The translations under genes and the position numbers were made by a program. The notes beneath the pieces are model-generated. The model saw only the letters and a program-made list of their open reading frames with translations. It searched no databases and had not been told where the DNA came from. From Salinispora oceanensis (GTDB taxonomy: Bacteria; Actinomycetota; Actinomycetes; Mycobacteriales; Micromonosporaceae), in assembly GCF_000383575.1 (NCBI RefSeq), contig NZ_KB911579.1:65707-129706 (forward strand): a stretch of 64,000 bases of DNA. The letters run 5' to 3'. Of this stretch, positions 27,473-36,345 are shown in pieces. The stretch's first letter is position 1; the number at the start of each line of letters is the position of its first letter.

Positions 27473-27825
27473 CGAACTCCTCACCGCTTCGGGTAGGGAC
27501 CCGACCGGAGCTGCTGACGACCCGCCGCCGAACTGCGTAAGGGCAACCCGTGTCTGCGGTTGTCCGCAGCGGGCCGGAACCAGCCCCGGGGCCAAGCGGC
27601 TGCCGTCTGTGAGCCTTCCACACGTTCTGGCTCGGCTTGGGCGGAACCGTCAATCCGAGCTGCGGTGAACGCCGTTCCGCGCACCGAGTCGACCCGCGCC
27701 ACCGGTGTCGGTGCATTTGGCGATTCCCACGGCGAGGTATCGCATCGGTGCCAGACTGTGAACACGGAGTGAACGGAGGGTCCGGCTCCCTCCCGGCCCG
27801 GACCACACCGAGTGCGGAGGCAGGG

Positions 27826-28296
27826 GTGGCGGAGGAGACGGAGACCCGCTGGCGGCGCCGGTACGCCGAGCTGTTGCAGGAGCTGCGCATCGCCCAGATG
27901 GGGGTGCAGATCCTCTTCGCCTTCCTGCTCGCCCTCCCGTTCAGCTCCGCGTTCGGCGAGACCAACGCCTTCCAGCGGACGCTCTACATCATCTCGTTCC
28001 TCTCCACCGCCGCCGCGGCGGTGGCAACCATCGCCCCGGTGGCGTTCCACCGGGCGCTGTTCCGGCAGGGGCGTGGCCCGGAGCTGGCCCGCTTCACCCA
28101 CTCGATGACCAACACCGGCTTGTTGCTGTTGATCCTGGCCGTGATCGTCGCGGTGCTCCTCATCACGGATTTCGTCCTCGAGCTGCCGATCGCGCTCGCG
28201 CTGACCGGCCTGATCCTGCTCTGGCTGCTGCTGCTCTGGGTGCTCGTGCCGATCGGCCGCAGTCGGACCGGCAGCGACTCCGGCACTACCGGATGA
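27826..28296 (+). CDS. DUF6328 family membrane protein
   Basis: About 156 residues. It begins with an acidic/basic helix (ETRWRRRYAELLQELRIAQ), then four transmembrane helices: MGVQILFAFLLALPF, LYIISFLSTAAAAVATIAP, TGLLLLILAVIVAVLLI and LALTGLILLWLLLLWVLVP. This matches actinobacterial DUF6328 proteins in order and length. Function unknown. GTG 27826 has GGAGGC upstream; a longer frame opens at 27637 but lacks a ribosome site. Its last 11 bp overlap the convergent FGE-like gene. Confidence 0.75.
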   Translation: MAEETETRWRRRYAELLQELRIAQMGVQILFAFLLALPFSSAFGETNAFQRTLYIISFLSTAAAAVATIAPVAFHRALFRQGRGPELARFTHSMTNTGLLLLILAVIVAVLLITDFVLELPIALALTGLILLWLLLLWVLVPIGRSRTGSDSGTTG

Positions 28297-29209
28297 CGCA
28301 CCGGAAGCCGAGGTGGCAGGTCGAGGTGTCGATCGCTTCGCCCTGCCGGGCCGCCGGCCGATACCGCATGCAGTAGTTGGGGGCGCACAGGTGGGATCCG
28401 CCCTTGATGACATGGCGGGGAATGACCGCGCTCGGTCCGTCGGCGGTGACCGGCGTCGTACAGCACGCCTTCGCCGACGGGTCAGCGGGGTACGTGAAGA
28501 CGTCCCGGGTCCATTCCCAGACGTTGCCGGCCATGTCGTAGAGGCGGTGACCGTTGGGCGGGAAGGCTCCCACCGGAGAGGTCCCCGCGTACCCGTCGAG
28601 GAGCAGGTTCTGCCAGGGAAACGCGCCCTGCCAGGTGTTGGCCATCATCTTGCCCTCGGGGGCGAACTCGTTGCCCCAGGTGAAGGCGGCACCATCGAGC
28701 CCGCCACGGGCGGCGAGTTCCCACTCAGACTCGGTCGGGAGTTCCTTGCCGGCCCAGGTCGCGAAGGCCACCGCGTCGGAGTACGCGACGTGGGTGACCG
28801 GGTGCAGGTCTCTGCCGTCGATGGTGCTACCTGGCCCCTCGGGCTGACGCCAGGTCGCGCCCGGTGTCCACGACCACCAGTTGCGGTAGTCGGCGAGGCT
28901 GACCGGCCCGGAGGCCTTGCGAAACACGAGGGAGCCTGGGACGAGCAGCTCCGGGTCGGCGTCGGGATAGTCCGCCGCCGTCGGTGCCACCTCGGCCATC
29001 GTCACATGGCCGGTCTCCCGGACGAATCGAGCGAAATCTCGGACGGTCACCAGGTACTGATCGATCCAGAACCCATCGACCTCAACCCATCGGACGGGTC
29101 CCTCTTCCGGGTAGAAATCGATTGATCCCATGCGAAACTGACCGCCCGGGATCCAGACCATCTCCGGCCCCGGACGGGTCGTCGCTGGGGAGCTGAGCGC
29201 CTCGTGCAC
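28286..29209 (-). CDS. Formylglycine-generating enzyme family protein
   Basis: About 307 residues with the FGE-sulfatase (SUMF1-like) fold. It opens with MVWIPGGQFRMGS and has FWIDQYLVTVRDFARFV, LPTESEWELAARGG, YDMAGNVWEWTRD and, near the C-terminus, the pair in GGSHLCAPNYCMRYRPAAR. The C-x4-C spacing equals that of the catalytic cysteines of aerobic FGE, which convert the sulfatase Cys to formylglycine with O2 and copper. It is therefore the likely activator of the nearby arylsulfatase. GTG 29209 has GAGGGG upstream; ATG 29245 would add 12 residues. Divergent from narG. Confidence 0.9.
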   Translation of the reverse strand: MHEALSSPATTRPGPEMVWIPGGQFRMGSIDFYPEEGPVRWVEVDGFWIDQYLVTVRDFARFVRETGHVTMAEVAPTAADYPDADPELLVPGSLVFRKASGPVSLADYRNWWSWTPGATWRQPEGPGSTIDGRDLHPVTHVAYSDAVAFATWAGKELPTESEWELAARGGLDGAAFTWGNEFAPEGKMMANTWQGAFPWQNLLLDGYAGTSPVGAFPPNGHRLYDMAGNVWEWTRDVFTYPADPSAKACCTTPVTADGPSAVIPRHVIKGGSHLCAPNYCMRYRPAARQGEAIDTSTCHLGFRCVIR

Positions 29210-29423
29210 CACGCCCCTCACCCTAAACCAGCCAAAGCATGACAACTTGGCGATTATCCGATCACCTGGATGAGCACGGTGTTGCCGGGCGGGAAATCCA
29301 CCAGCGCCACCGAGATAGGCGATCGCGCCGATTTAGACCTGTTTTGTCCGGCTATCTGAGCCAAGCTGGGGGGCGAGTCATCCCATCGGGTGTTCTCGCG
29401 GCCACCGGTGAGGAATGAGGCGA

Positions 29424-32400
29424 ATGACGGGCACGACAGAGCACGCGAGCCGGGCTTTGCTGGCCGTGGGCGGCCTGGTCCGCCAGGCCGAGGTCGCCCC
29501 CGACGGCCGGGCCCTCTACCAGGTCGGTGGGCGGGAGGCGGATGCCTTCTACCGAGACCGATGGTCGTACGACAAGGTGGTGCGCTCCACCCATGGCGTG
29601 AACTGCACCGGTTCGTGCTCCTGGAAGGTGTACGTCCGCGACGGCATCATCACCTGGGAACAGCAGCAGACCGACTACCCGAGTGTCGGCCCGGATCGGC
29701 CGGAGTACGAGCCGCGGGGCTGCCCACGGGGGGCGGCGTTCTCCTGGTACACCTACTCGCCGACGCGGGTGCGCTACCCGTACGCCCGGGGTGTGCTGAT
29801 GGAGATGTACCGCGAGGCCCGGCAGCGGCTGGGTGATCCACTCGCGGCGTGGGCCGAGATTCAGGCCGACCCGCAGCGGCGACGTCGGTACCAACAGGCG
29901 CGGGGCAAGGGCGGCCTGGTCCGGATCTCCTGGGATGAGGCGCTGGAGCTGGTCGCCGCGGCGCATGTGCACACCATCGCCGAGTACGGACCGGATCGGA
30001 TCGCCGGCTTCTCCCCCATCCCAGCGATGTCGATGGTGTCGCACGCGGTGGGAGCGCGGTTCCTGTCGCTGATCGGCGGATCGATGCTGTCGTTCTACGA
30101 CTGGTACGCGGACCTGCCGGTGGCATCCCCGCAGATGTTCGGCGACCAGACCGACGTGCCGGAGTCCGGGGACTGGTGGGACGCCTCCTACTTCATCATG
30201 TGGGGCTCCAACGTGCCGGTGACCCGCACCCCGGATGCGCACTGGATGGCCGAGGCGCGCTACCGGGGCCAGAAGGTCGTGGTGGTGAGCCCGGACTTCG
30301 CCGACAACGTCAAGTTCGCCGACGAGTGGATGCCCGCCCAGCCCGGCACCGACGGAGCGCTGGCGATGGCGATGGGGCACGTCATCCTCAAGGAGTTCTT
30401 CGTCGACTGGAACACACCCCGGTTCTTCGACTACGTGCGCCGCTTCACGGACCTGCCGTACCTGGTCGGCCTGGAGCCGGCAGCCGACGGCGGCTACCGT
30501 CCGGGGAAGTTCGTCACCGCCGCCGACCTGGGGGAAGACGACAAGGAAGCGGCCTTCCGGCCGGTGCTGTGGGATTCCGTAACGGACGGGCCAGTGGTGC
30601 CGAACGGGTCGCTCGGGGACCGCTACCGCGAGACCGGCGTCGGCCGGTGGAACCTGGAACTGGGCGAGATCGTGCCCCGGCTGAGCTGTACCGGCGGCGA
30701 GGCGGTGGAGGTGGTGCTGCCCCGGTTCGACACCGACCAGCCGGCGGTGCTGCGACGCGGCGTGCCCACCGCCCGGGTCGGCGAACGGCTGGTCACCACC
30801 GTGTTCGACCTGATGCTCGCCCAGTACGGCGTCGCCCGTCCCGGCCTGCCCGGTAGCTGGCCGACCGGGTTCGACGACGCGGCCGAACCGTACACGCCGG
30901 CGTGGCAGGAGCCGATCACGGGCGTACCGGCGGCGCAGGTGGCCCGGGTGGCCCGGGAGTTCGCGGACAACGCCGAACGCTCCGGTGGCCGCTCGATGAT
31001 CGTGATGGGGGCCGGCACGAACCACTGGTTCCACTCCGACACCACCTACCGGGCGATGCTGGCGCTGACCACGCTGACCGGCTGCCAGGGGGTCAACGGC
31101 GGCGGGTGGGCCCACTACGTGGGGCAGGAGAAGTGCCGGCCGGTGACCGGCTGGCAGCAGCTAGCGTTCGCGCTGGACTGGGTCCGCCCGCCCCGGCAGA
31201 TGATCGGCACCGCCTTCTGGTACGTCCACACCGACCAGTGGCGCTACGACACGTACTCCGCCGACGCCCTCGCCGCTCCCACCGGCACCGGCGCCTTCGC
31301 CGGCAAGCACACCATCGACCTGTTGGCTCAGTCGACCCGGCTGGGCTGGATGCCGTCAATGCCCACCTTCGACCGTAACCCGCTTGATCTCGCCGACGAG
31401 GCGCTGGCCGCGAACCCCGACGACCCGGCGCGCTACGTCGCCGACGCACTGGTCGATGGCCGACTCGGCTTCGCCGGCACCGACCCGGACGCCCCGGAGA
31501 ACTGGCCCCGGGTGTTGACGGTGTGGCGGGCGAACCTGCTCGGCTCCTCCGGCAAGGGCAACGAGTACTTCCTGCGTCACCTGCTCGGCACCGAGTCGAA
31601 CCTGCGGGCGGAGCAGGCTCCGGCCGAGAATCGCCCGGCCGAGGTCGTGTGGCGCGACGAGGCCCCGGAGGGAAAGCTCGACCTGCTGCTGAGCCTCGAC
31701 TTCCGGATGACCTCGACCACGCTCTTCTCCGACGTGGTGCTACCGGCGGCCACCTGGTACGAGAAGCATGATCTCAGCACCACCGACATGCACCCGTTCG
31801 TGAACGCCTTCACCCCGGCGATCAACCCACCGTGGCAGACCCGCACCGACTTCACCGCCTTCCACGGGATCGCCAAGGCCTTCTCCGCCCTGGCCCGCCG
31901 GCATCTCGGGGTGCGCAAGGACCTGGTGGCGACGTCCCTACTGCACGACACCCCGGACGCCATGGCTACCCCGGGTGGGGTGGTGCGCGACTGGAAAACC
32001 GGCGACGCGCCCGCGGTTCCGGGCAAGACGATGCCGAAGTTCGTGGTCGTGGAGCGGGACTACGGCGCGGTCGCCGACCAGATGGCCGCTCTCGGCCCCC
32101 TCCTGGACCGGCTGGGCACCACGAACAAGGCGGTCACCGTCGATGTCAACCGGGAGATCGACTACCTGCGGCGGGTCAACGGCGCGGTGCGGGGTGGCAC
32201 AGCCGACGGCCAGCCCCGGCTGGACTCCGACATTCGCGCGTGTGAGGCCATCCTGGCGCTGTCGGGCACCACGAACGGCCGCATCGCCACCGAGGGCTTC
32301 CGCTTCCTGGAACGGCGTACCGGTCAACGCCTGGCGGACCTCGCCGCCGAGGCGGAGGGGAAGCAGATCACGTTCGCGGACACCCAGTCCCGCCCGGTTC

Positions 32401-33089
32401 CGGTGATCACGAGTCCGGAGTGGTCGGGCAGTGAGCACGGTGGTCGCCGGTACTCGGCGTTCACGATCAACACGGAGCGGCTGAAGCCGTGGCACACGTT
32501 GACCGGGCGGCAGCACTTCTTCCTGGACCACGACTGGATCCACGAGACGGGCGAGGCACTGCCGATCTTCCGGCCACCGTTGGACATCCACCGGCTCTTC
32601 GGCGAGCCGCGACTCGGCACCAACGGTGAGTTGGAGATCACCGTGCGGTATCTGACCCCGCACTCGAAGTGGGCTATCCACTCGGAGTACCAGGACAACC
32701 TGCTCATGCTGACGCTGTCCCGCGGTGGGCCGACGATGTGGATGAGTGAGGCGGACGCGGCGAAGATCGGGGTACGGGACAACGAGTGGATCGAGGCGGT
32801 CAACCGCAACGGTGTGCTGGTGTGCCGGGCGGTGGTCAGCTACAAGATGCCCGAGGGCACCGTCTACGTCTACCACGCGCAGGAACGGGTGATAGACGTG
32901 CCGAAGGCGCAGCTCAACGGCCGCCGCGGCGGGATACACAACTCGCTGACCCGGCTGCTGGTCAAACCCACCCACCTGATCGGCGGATACGCGCAGTTCG
33001 CCTTCGCGTTCAACTATCTCGGGCCGACCGGCAACCAGCGCGATGAGGTGACGGTGGTCCGACGCCGTTCGCAGGAGGTGCGGTACTGA
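29424..33089 (+). CDS. narG: Respiratory nitrate reductase alpha subunit
   Basis: About 1221 residues, the molybdopterin catalytic subunit of membrane-bound cytoplasmic nitrate reductase. The FS0 cluster motif is HGVNCTGSCSWKVYV with a later Cys in EPRGCPRG. The Mo-ligand region FYDWYADLPVASPQMFGDQTD carries the conserved Asp residues, and GYAQFAFAFNYLGPTG is near the C-terminus. It reduces nitrate to nitrite with quinol electrons supplied through NarH and NarI. ATG 29424 has GAGGA 10 bases upstream; ATG 29415 is too close to it. No twin-arginine leader of a secreted enzyme is seen. First gene of narGHJI. Confidence 0.97.
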   Translation: MTGTTEHASRALLAVGGLVRQAEVAPDGRALYQVGGREADAFYRDRWSYDKVVRSTHGVNCTGSCSWKVYVRDGIITWEQQQTDYPSVGPDRPEYEPRGCPRGAAFSWYTYSPTRVRYPYARGVLMEMYREARQRLGDPLAAWAEIQADPQRRRRYQQARGKGGLVRISWDEALELVAAAHVHTIAEYGPDRIAGFSPIPAMSMVSHAVGARFLSLIGGSMLSFYDWYADLPVASPQMFGDQTDVPESGDWWDASYFIMWGSNVPVTRTPDAHWMAEARYRGQKVVVVSPDFADNVKFADEWMPAQPGTDGALAMAMGHVILKEFFVDWNTPRFFDYVRRFTDLPYLVGLEPAADGGYRPGKFVTAADLGEDDKEAAFRPVLWDSVTDGPVVPNGSLGDRYRETGVGRWNLELGEIVPRLSCTGGEAVEVVLPRFDTDQPAVLRRGVPTARVGERLVTTVFDLMLAQYGVARPGLPGSWPTGFDDAAEPYTPAWQEPITGVPAAQVARVAREFADNAERSGGRSMIVMGAGTNHWFHSDTTYRAMLALTTLTGCQGVNGGGWAHYVGQEKCRPVTGWQQLAFALDWVRPPRQMIGTAFWYVHTDQWRYDTYSADALAAPTGTGAFAGKHTIDLLAQSTRLGWMPSMPTFDRNPLDLADEALAANPDDPARYVADALVDGRLGFAGTDPDAPENWPRVLTVWRANLLGSSGKGNEYFLRHLLGTESNLRAEQAPAENRPAEVVWRDEAPEGKLDLLLSLDFRMTSTTLFSDVVLPAATWYEKHDLSTTDMHPFVNAFTPAINPPWQTRTDFTAFHGIAKAFSALARRHLGVRKDLVATSLLHDTPDAMATPGGVVRDWKTGDAPAVPGKTMPKFVVVERDYGAVADQMAALGPLLDRLGTTNKAVTVDVNREIDYLRRVNGAVRGGTADGQPRLDSDIRACEAILALSGTTNGRIATEGFRFLERRTGQRLADLAAEAEGKQITFADTQSRPVPVITSPEWSGSEHGGRRYSAFTINTERLKPWHTLTGRQHFFLDHDWIHETGEALPIFRPPLDIHRLFGEPRLGTNGELEITVRYLTPHSKWAIHSEYQDNLLMLTLSRGGPTMWMSEADAAKIGVRDNEWIEAVNRNGVLVCRAVVSYKMPEGTVYVYHAQERVIDVPKAQLNGRRGGIHNSLTRLLVKPTHLIGGYAQFAFAFNYLGPTGNQRDEVTVVRRRSQEVRY

Positions 33090-34816
33090 TGCGGGTGATG
33101 GCGCAGATGGCGATGGTGATGAACCTGGACAAGTGCATCGGGTGTCATACCTGCTCGGTGACCTGCAAGCAGGCGTGGACCAACCGATCCGGGGTGGAGT
33201 ACGTCTGGTTCAACAACGTGGAGACCCGCCCCGGCCAGGGCTACCCGCGCACCTACGAGAACCAGCAGCGCTGGCAGGGCGGTTGGGTGCGCACCCGCTC
33301 CGGGCGGCTCAAGCCCCGCTCGGGCGGGCGCCTGAAGCGGATGTTCACCATCTTCGCCAACCCGAAGTTGCCCTCCATGCAGGACTACTACGAGCCCTGG
33401 ACCTACGACTACGAGCACCTGATCACCGCGCCGTCCAGCGACGACATCCCGGTTGCCCGGCCGAAGTCCCTGCTCACCGGCGAGGACATGAAGATCACCT
33501 GGAGTGCGAACTGGGACGACTCCCTGGCCGGCGGAAACGAGATCACGGCGGGTGATCCGGTGTTGGCGAAGGTGTCCGAGCAGGTACGGCAGGAGTACGA
33601 GAAGACCTTCATGTTCTTCCTGCCCCGGATCTGTGAACACTGCCTCAACCCGTCCTGCGCCGCGTCCTGTCCCTCCGGGGCGATCTACAAACGCAGCGAG
33701 GACGGCATCGTGCTGGTCGATCAGGACCGCTGCCGCGGCTGGCGGATGTGCATCACCGGCTGCCCGTACAAGAAGGTGTACTTCAACCACCGCACCGGCA
33801 AGGCGGAGAAGTGCACGTTCTGTTTCCCCCGCATCGAGATCGGCCAGCCGACGATCTGCTCCGAGACCTGCGTCGGCCGGCTGCGCTACCTCGGCCTCCT
33901 GCTCTACGACAGCGACCGGGTGGCCGAGGCCGCCGCCACCGAAGCCGAAGCGGATCTCTACGCGGCGCAACGCTCGGTCTTCCTCGACCCCCACGACCCC
34001 GCCGTCGTGTCCGCCGCGCGGGCGGGCGGAATACCCGAGGACTGGATCGAGGCCGCCCAGCAGTCCCCGATCTGGGACCTGATCATGAAGTACGAGGTGG
34101 CGCTGCCACTGCACCCGGAGTATCGGACCATGCCGATGGTCTGGTACATCCCACCCCTGTCCCCCGTGGTGGACGTGCTGCGTGACACCGGCCACGACGG
34201 TGAGGAGGCCGGCAACCTCTTCGGCGCGATCGACGCTCTCCGCATCCCCGTCGACTACCTCGCGGAGCTCTTCACCGCCGGCGATCCGGCGCCCGTCCGC
34301 GCGGCGCTCGGCCGGCTCGCCGCCATGCGCGCCTACCAACGCCGCGGCAACCTCGGTGAGACACCGGACGATGCCATACCCGCCAGCGTCGGCATGACCA
34401 CCGACGAGATGGACGACATGTACCGCCTCCTGGCGGTCGCCAAGTACGAGCAGCGCTACGTCATCCCCGCCGCCCACGCCGAGGACGCCCACCGGCTGGA
34501 GAAGATCGCCACCGAGTGCTCCCTGGACTACGAGGGCGGCCCCGGGATGGGCGGCGGCGGACCCTACGGACAGGGCCCCTTCGGGGAATCCTCCGGCACG
34601 CCCGTACCGATCCAGGTGGAGACCTTCGACGCGCAACGCAGCCGGCAACGGGCCGACTCCCTGACCGAGGCCGGCGACCCGGCCCAGCGGACCAACCTGA
34701 TCGACGCCGGTGGTGCGGGCAGCCGGACCGGTGCCCGGCCGCAGAAGGACCCGGCCGGCGAGGGCGGCGACGTGACCAGCCCCGGCGTCCTCGACATCAA
34801 CCGGGACCAGCCATGA
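33089..34816 (+). CDS. narH: Respiratory nitrate reductase beta subunit
   Basis: 575 residues, iron-sulfur electron-transfer subunit. Four Cys clusters are visible: CIGCHTCSVTCKQAW near residue 16, CEHCLNPSCAASCP near 183, CRGWRMCITGCP near 217 (Trp replaces one Cys, giving a [3Fe-4S] centre as in known NarH) and CTFCFPRIEIGQPTICSETC near 245. The start overlaps the narG stop (TGATG). The tail beyond about 495 is Gly-, Asp- and Pro-rich, longer than in enterobacteria. The stop overlaps the narJ start by ATGA. Confidence 0.97.
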   Translation: MRVMAQMAMVMNLDKCIGCHTCSVTCKQAWTNRSGVEYVWFNNVETRPGQGYPRTYENQQRWQGGWVRTRSGRLKPRSGGRLKRMFTIFANPKLPSMQDYYEPWTYDYEHLITAPSSDDIPVARPKSLLTGEDMKITWSANWDDSLAGGNEITAGDPVLAKVSEQVRQEYEKTFMFFLPRICEHCLNPSCAASCPSGAIYKRSEDGIVLVDQDRCRGWRMCITGCPYKKVYFNHRTGKAEKCTFCFPRIEIGQPTICSETCVGRLRYLGLLLYDSDRVAEAAATEAEADLYAAQRSVFLDPHDPAVVSAARAGGIPEDWIEAAQQSPIWDLIMKYEVALPLHPEYRTMPMVWYIPPLSPVVDVLRDTGHDGEEAGNLFGAIDALRIPVDYLAELFTAGDPAPVRAALGRLAAMRAYQRRGNLGETPDDAIPASVGMTTDEMDDMYRLLAVAKYEQRYVIPAAHAEDAHRLEKIATECSLDYEGGPGMGGGGPYGQGPFGESSGTPVPIQVETFDAQRSRQRADSLTEAGDPAQRTNLIDAGGAGSRTGARPQKDPAGEGGDVTSPGVLDINRDQP

Positions 34817-35439
34817 CGACCGAACCGACGACCTGGCGGCCCGTCGCCGCCCGCGCCGCCTCGCTACTGCTGCGCTACCCCGACGAGGAGGTCCTCGCCG
34901 CGCTGCCGATCATCCGGGCCGCCCTCGACGCACTCCCCGATGCCGTGGCGAAGCCACTTCGACAGGTGCTGACCCATCGGGAAGCAACCGCCCCCGGCGA
35001 GCTGCGCGCCGCGTACGTGCAGCTGTTCGACTTCCGCCGCCGGTGCTGCCTGCACCTGAGTTACTACACCTGTGGCGACACCCGCCGCCGCGGGGAGGCG
35101 CTCGTCGGCTTCGCCGCCGCGTACAAGGCCGCCGGCCTGGTGGTGGTCGATGGCGAGTTGCCCGACTATCTGCCGGCGCTGCTCGACCTCGCCGCCGAGG
35201 ACGACAGCGGATGGCGGCTGCTGCACGACAACCGGGTCGGCCTCGACCTGCTCGCCGAGTCGCTGGGCAAGGAGGAGTCCCCGTACCGGCACGCGGTCGA
35301 GGCGATCCGGGCCACACTGCCCGCCCCGCGCCCCGCCGACCTCGCCGCCGCGCTCCGGCTGGCCCGCACCGGCCCACCGGTCGAAGAGGTTGGCCTCGAA
35401 CCGTACGGACTCGTCGACACCACCGGGGGGCGCAGATGA
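34813..35439 (+). CDS. narJ: Nitrate reductase assembly chaperone
   Basis: 208 residues, helical NarJ/TorD-type chaperone needed for Mo-cofactor insertion and maturation of NarG. The family stretch ELRAAYVQLFDFRRRCCLHL lies near residue 62, followed by YYTCGDTRRRGEAL. ATG 34813 overlaps the narH stop by 4 bases, and its own stop overlaps the narI start, so the operon is translationally coupled throughout. Confidence 0.95.
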   Translation: MTTEPTTWRPVAARAASLLLRYPDEEVLAALPIIRAALDALPDAVAKPLRQVLTHREATAPGELRAAYVQLFDFRRRCCLHLSYYTCGDTRRRGEALVGFAAAYKAAGLVVVDGELPDYLPALLDLAAEDDSGWRLLHDNRVGLDLLAESLGKEESPYRHAVEAIRATLPAPRPADLAAALRLARTGPPVEEVGLEPYGLVDTTGGRR

Positions 35440-36194
35440 ACACGGTGCACGTGCTGCTCTGGGTGGTCTACCCGTACCTGGCCATCACGATCCTGATCGG
35501 AGGGCTGATCTGGCGCTATCGCTACGACAAGTTCGGCTGGACCACCCGCTCCACCCAGCTGTACGAGACCGCCTTGTTGCGCTGGGGCAGCCCGCTGTTC
35601 CACTTCGGCGTACTCATGGTGTTGATCGGGCATGTGGTCGGCCTCCTCATCCCCAAGTCCTGGACCGAGGCCGTCGGCATCACCGAGCACAACTACCACT
35701 TCATGGCCGTCTTCATCGGCACCGTCGCCGGCTTCTGCACCCTCGCCGGAATGGTCATCCTGATCGCCCGCCGCCGCTTCACCGGCCCCGTCTTCGCCGC
35801 CACCACCCGCAACGACAAAGCGATGTACGTGTTCCTCGCGGCCGTCATCGTGCTGGGGCTCTGGAACACGGTGCGGGGCAACATCACCGAAGGGGGCTAC
35901 GACTACCGCGCGGACCTCTCGCCCTGGTTTCGGTCGTTGTTCTATTTCAGCCCCGATCCCGAACTCATGACCAGCGTGCCGATCGGCTTCCAACTCCACG
36001 TCGTGGCCGCGTTCGCCCTCTTCGCGTTCTGGCCGTTCACCCGGCTGGTGCACGCCTTCAGCGCGCCGATCGGCTACGTCACCCGGCCGTACGTCGTCTA
36101 CCGCAGCTACGGGACCCGATCGCGCCCAGCTCGGCCGGGCTGGGAAGGGCCGCCGACGTTGCCAACCCGCTCCTCGTCCCGAAGCCGACGGTGA
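35436..36194 (+). CDS. narI: Respiratory nitrate reductase gamma subunit (cytochrome b)
   Basis: 252 residues, five transmembrane helices, dihaem cytochrome b that oxidises menaquinol and anchors NarGH. Haem-ligand candidates are the His residues in PLFHFGVLMVLIGHVVGLL (near residues 55 and 65) and in QLHVVAAFALFAFWPFTRLVH near 185-204. YRYDKFGWTTRSTQLYE is typical of the family N-terminal loop. The C-terminal 35 residues are basic and Ser/Pro-rich. No narK-type nitrate transporter gene lies in this window. Confidence 0.95.
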   Translation: MNTVHVLLWVVYPYLAITILIGGLIWRYRYDKFGWTTRSTQLYETALLRWGSPLFHFGVLMVLIGHVVGLLIPKSWTEAVGITEHNYHFMAVFIGTVAGFCTLAGMVILIARRRFTGPVFAATTRNDKAMYVFLAAVIVLGLWNTVRGNITEGGYDYRADLSPWFRSLFYFSPDPELMTSVPIGFQLHVVAAFALFAFWPFTRLVHAFSAPIGYVTRPYVVYRSYGTRSRPARPGWEGPPTLPTRSSSRSRR

Positions 36195-36212
36195 CGAGCT
36201 CTGCGCAGGATC

Positions 36213-36229
36213 CAGGACCTTCGGCCCTG
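36213..36229. promoter_or_regulatory. DevR/DosR-like imperfect dyad upstream of hmp
   Basis: CAGGACCTTCGGCCCTG: arms AGGACC and GGCCCT around a 3-base centre. It lies about 117 bp before the proposed hmp start and 19 bp after narI. It resembles hypoxia/NO-response boxes of actinobacterial DevR-type regulators, but the match is from memory. Confidence 0.4.
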
Positions 36230-36345
36230 ATCTGGGCCGTTGTGTGTCTGTTCGGTGGAACCAGGTCACGTTTCCGCAGACTCGTCCGGGAGGCGAGCCG
36301 CAGAAACCACGACCTCTACGCCGATCGATGCTCAAAGGAGTGGTC

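Noticed and set aside
29352..31115. 587-codon minus-strand frame opposite narG
   Set aside because: Composition is the complement of narG codons; no recognisable protein features.
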